Assembly: GCA_024349245.1 (NCBI GenBank)
Contig: JALDNG010000078.1
Span: 248,001 to 312,000 of the forward strand
Length of the DNA stretch: 64,000 bases
Reading direction: 5' to 3'
Source: Neodontobutis hainanensis
Lineage: Eukaryota; Chordata; Actinopteri; Gobiiformes; Odontobutidae
Positions within the stretch are counted from its first letter, which is position 1. Every line of letters begins with the position of its first letter. The notes beneath the pieces were generated by a model, which had not been told where the DNA came from, ran no database searches, and saw only the letters and a list, made by a program, of their open reading frames with translations. Of the stretch, positions 60,968 to 64,000 are shown one piece after another. The position numbers were made by a program, and so were the translations under genes.

Positions 60968-63900
60968 GGAGAGCCCTTTATCAGGCAATAAAGTAAAGCT
61001 CCACAGAGGGCAGCGTGCGTTAAATGTGATTGAGATCTCAGCCACTGGTTTGCGTTAAAGGAAATGTACTTTTAAATCTTAGATAAGCATTTCCGCTCTG
61101 ACGGAAAGGCAAGGTCTAAACCTCATACATACATATGCAGCTGTAACATTATTGGTTAGACTTATTCCTATAACAGGTTAAAGTTTGGTTTCAGTCCAAT
61201 AAACAGTTGTCGAGAAGCTTTTGTTGCTCTTTTATTATTATGTTAATATTTGATCTTTGAAAACCTGAAGGCATGATAGTTCTGTGATAGTACCGAGCTA
61301 AAATGAGGCTGCATGAAGTGGTTTAAAAATGTTTTGTTCCTTTTCTTTGGCACAAGCTAGCGTCCTCAAGGCAGTAGTAACAGTGGTCTGATCAATGGGC
61401 TTTAGGAGCTGGAAATGTGCTTGTGTCCGGGGCATACAGGAGCTCAAGAAGTGTGTGTCAGCACAAGCAAACTTTTATCCTGAACAACGAGCTAGCAGCA
61501 TGCATCCTGCAGGTATTATTAATCTGCGCTTGTGGCCATTGATTTCAATAAAAATGATTTTGCACATTAAGAGAGCCCCCCTCCCCAAATATCTGAGAAT
61601 GACAAGATCCAGAGGAATTACGAGCAGACGTATGTATTGATGCGTGCACTTTTTTCTATTGTTGCGGTCGCTCCAGACAGACATTGATTCTAAATTCACC
61701 TTGCAGACGACTGAGAATCGATCGTCTTTTTGTGTCGCCCAGATCTTCTGCCAAGTACAAACCTGGCAAATGTCTTCCATTCAGCACAGAGAAAACGACT
61801 TTGTGTTCAGAGAAAAAACACACCAATCATGACAGCCTTTTTTTTTTCCTCCTATGGTTTAGAACCTTAATTGAATTTTTTAATAACGCTCACCAAAAGC
61901 AGTGAGAAGAGTTCGCTCCCACTCGACTTTAGCCTCACTCCTGGATTTACAAGGCATTAACATTCTGCAGAGAATGGGCCACTCTCCTTTGAGAGGAGGG
62001 AAAAACACATTGTCAGGAAGCAATTGTGTGTAAATGAATGGCAGGGTCACTCGGCACAGTAAAATGTTAATGAGGAACAGTACACTGGTTCTGAATGCAC
62101 CAGGGCTTGAAAGAGGCAGGCTGAATACGACACGCACAGTAATTGAGGCATACTCTCCTTGGCACAGACCCTCCAAATAAACACTATTAAACAGATTGCA
62201 GTGTGGCCACCGTTTGAAAGAAGACATTTCAGTAAGGATGGAAATTCAGGGTCACGTTATGAGAAAGTTGGTAGACTAGTCAAAATATGACAGGACACAA
62301 ATAGAATCATAATCCTAATTTAAAATGTCGCTTGGAGAATTAGCATTATAAGCCCTAAGAACTTGGTAACTTCAGACTAATTTTGTACTGAGAAGCGGTG
62401 GGAGGGAAGAGCAGAGAAAGAAGGGTAATTAGCTTGATTGAGCTAACATAAAACAAACGAACAAATGAGCCAACTCCTGAAAATACACTTTTAGAATGTG
62501 CAACTTAACCAAACAGTACAAAGTGAGGTACAAACAAAAGAGTGTAGGGTTCACACAATTCACATCACTATTATTACTAATATCACTATTACACTAGTAT
62601 TTGAAGGTAGGATATACTTTGTTTAAAATAAACACTTATTGTATGCGATTACTAAGATGTAAACATGTACTCCTCTGTCCTTTTAAGTGAACATTTGGAT
62701 GAGAAACAGTCTTTATAAATGGGGTTTAACCATTCCTGCTGAAGTCCAAGGCTGATGTGAACCGTCTCCACACATAGCATCTTCTGAAGGACAAACAGTG
62801 TCTGACTCACTCTGCGACAGGTGGCACAGTGTCACTGCCGGTGGTTTGGTCCGTTTGATGGGTTAAAAAGGTTCTTCCGCCGTGCGCTGCACGTCATATT
62901 GAGTTGGAGATTCACACTTTTTTTTAATTTACAACGACATTATGCAATGGTTAATTAACAAGGAAGTGGAAGTCTCACAATGCAGAGAAAAGTGCAATTA
63001 AAACCCTGTACTGCACCCTGCCATGATGATGAATATGCTTATTTCATTTGCCATTCCATTAGCTTTATTAGGTGCATAATTTCTAAACTATACTTGTCCT
63101 GACAAAGAATATTTTCTACTAAGTGCAGATGTCTTATCATTTATTTCTAGCATTGTACAATATCTGGAAAATATGTTAAATATGTTTATTCCAAAAATGA
63201 ACTGTGATATTTGCTCTTTTTAGCAGAGTACACGTTGAATTAAACTCTTGAAAGAAAAGCAAGGCTCGGGACTACCTTTTGTTCACTTATTGTTCACACT
63301 GGTGCCATTTCGTCGCATCAGAGTTTCACTTAAAGCTGCAAAAACCTTTCGGTGCCAACACAATGCTTCACTCCCAACAACTGCATAGCAATTTTCTTTT
63401 TGCTTTAGTTTAAGTACATTTGGGGGAATTTCCCCGCACAAAATACTAATATACCAAACCAAGATATACTTCTCTAAATATTTTTTTGTGCCAGTTAAAA
63501 ATGCTTCTGTACAATAGAAGACTCTATAAGAACAGGGGACTTTCATGAAAATAATTATTACAATGCTGTCCATATTCCTCTGACTCTTTTTTCTAAACTA
63601 TTTAAATCAGGCCAAGCTGAAATTTGCCAAAAGCCAACTCATTGCTCCAAAATGTCTGTCAACAAATAGGTGTTCAAAAATGGAACTGAATTAGAAAGAT
63701 AATAGATCCTGTCACATCTTTATGTTGAGTTGTTAAACCCACTGTCTCTTCAATTGCCACCTAACCATCACACTCACAATAGAAAGCTCAAGAGTGTGAA
63801 GCTGTACTTACAATTCATGATTAATTCATGAAATGCTTGCTGGTCTTATTCTTTCTATAAATGTATGCCGACGAGTTGATTTAATTGTACCTTGTAGGTT

Positions 63901-64000
63901 AAATACTAACCTGGGGGTTTGCAATTACTTGAGATTGGGCAGGTTGTATGAAGCATTTAAAGCCAAATAAAGCAATTCCTGGAAGAAAGGGACTTAGTGT
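60968..64000. other. Gene-free stretch with a CNE-like part
   Basis: At 61880-62230 the sequence is repeat-poor, with GTAATTG (62139-62145) and GTTAATGAGG (near 62067). Frames of about 100-115 codons on the minus strand at 61475-61780 and 61880-62227 show no recognised domain. The rest is AT-rich intergenic-type DNA. Confidence 0.4.

Noticed and set aside
1..64000. Search by eye for tRNA genes, snRNAs, familiar microRNAs and CRISPR-like arrays
   Set aside because: tRNA-like sequences are all SINE heads. No U6/5S/known microRNA was recognised, and the only regular array (47681-50331) has no spacers.

Overview
The window is vertebrate nuclear DNA, most likely from a teleost fish. It is AT-rich and has no convincing protein-coding gene across 64 kb. 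It contains several families typical of fish genomes: relics of Tc1/mariner DNA transposons, short hAT-like non-autonomous elements with 8-bp target duplications, tRNA-derived SINEs with A/B boxes and LINE-type 3' tails, long homopolymer runs and a (TG)n microsatellite. Nearly every reading frame present is short and looks like chance. I read the window as intergenic or deep intronic sequence. Many repeat-poor blocks carry homeodomain, E-box or RFX-type words and could be conserved cis-regulatory DNA; this cannot be tested without alignment.

Layout. 1-0.8 kb: decayed Tc1 transposase. 0.9-3.8 kb: degenerate SINE-like pieces, a diverged repeat pair, one near-complete tRNA-derived SINE and a T34 tract. 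4-12 kb: mostly plain sequence, a CTCF-like site and a candidate MITE (8.6-9.2 kb). 12.4-13.2 kb: a SINE tail, a possible untranslated first exon with a strong splice donor, and a possible RNase H relic. 14-24 kb: plain sequence with CNE-like blocks. 24.9-26.5 kb: two oppositely oriented copies of one SINE family (one with an 11-bp target duplication) and a (TG)n tract. 27-35 kb: CNE-like blocks. 35.5-37.9 kb: a SINE, an unrecognised minus-strand open frame, and an inverted-repeat element between 14-bp direct repeats. 38-47 kb: CNE-like blocks, a minus-strand SINE and a perfect X-box. 47.6-50.8 kb: the outstanding object. 55.9-61 kb: a cluster of LINE, hAT, Tc1 and inverted-repeat relics. 61-64 kb: plain or CNE-like.

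The most interesting structure is 47595-50762. Two 80-bp inverted arms (78/80 identical) lie between perfect 6-bp direct repeats, TACACT. They enclose about 68 tandem copies of a 38-bp, A/C-rich unit plus a 345-bp single-copy segment. It looks like a young non-autonomous DNA transposon whose interior has become a minisatellite. The 38-bp unit has no stop in any plus-strand frame, which produces a spurious 954-codon open frame. A single diverged unit lies in reverse orientation just inside the right arm, so the array may have grown from the element's own subterminal sequence.

Family names for repeats rest on remembered consensus patterns, not on a search, and are hedged accordingly.
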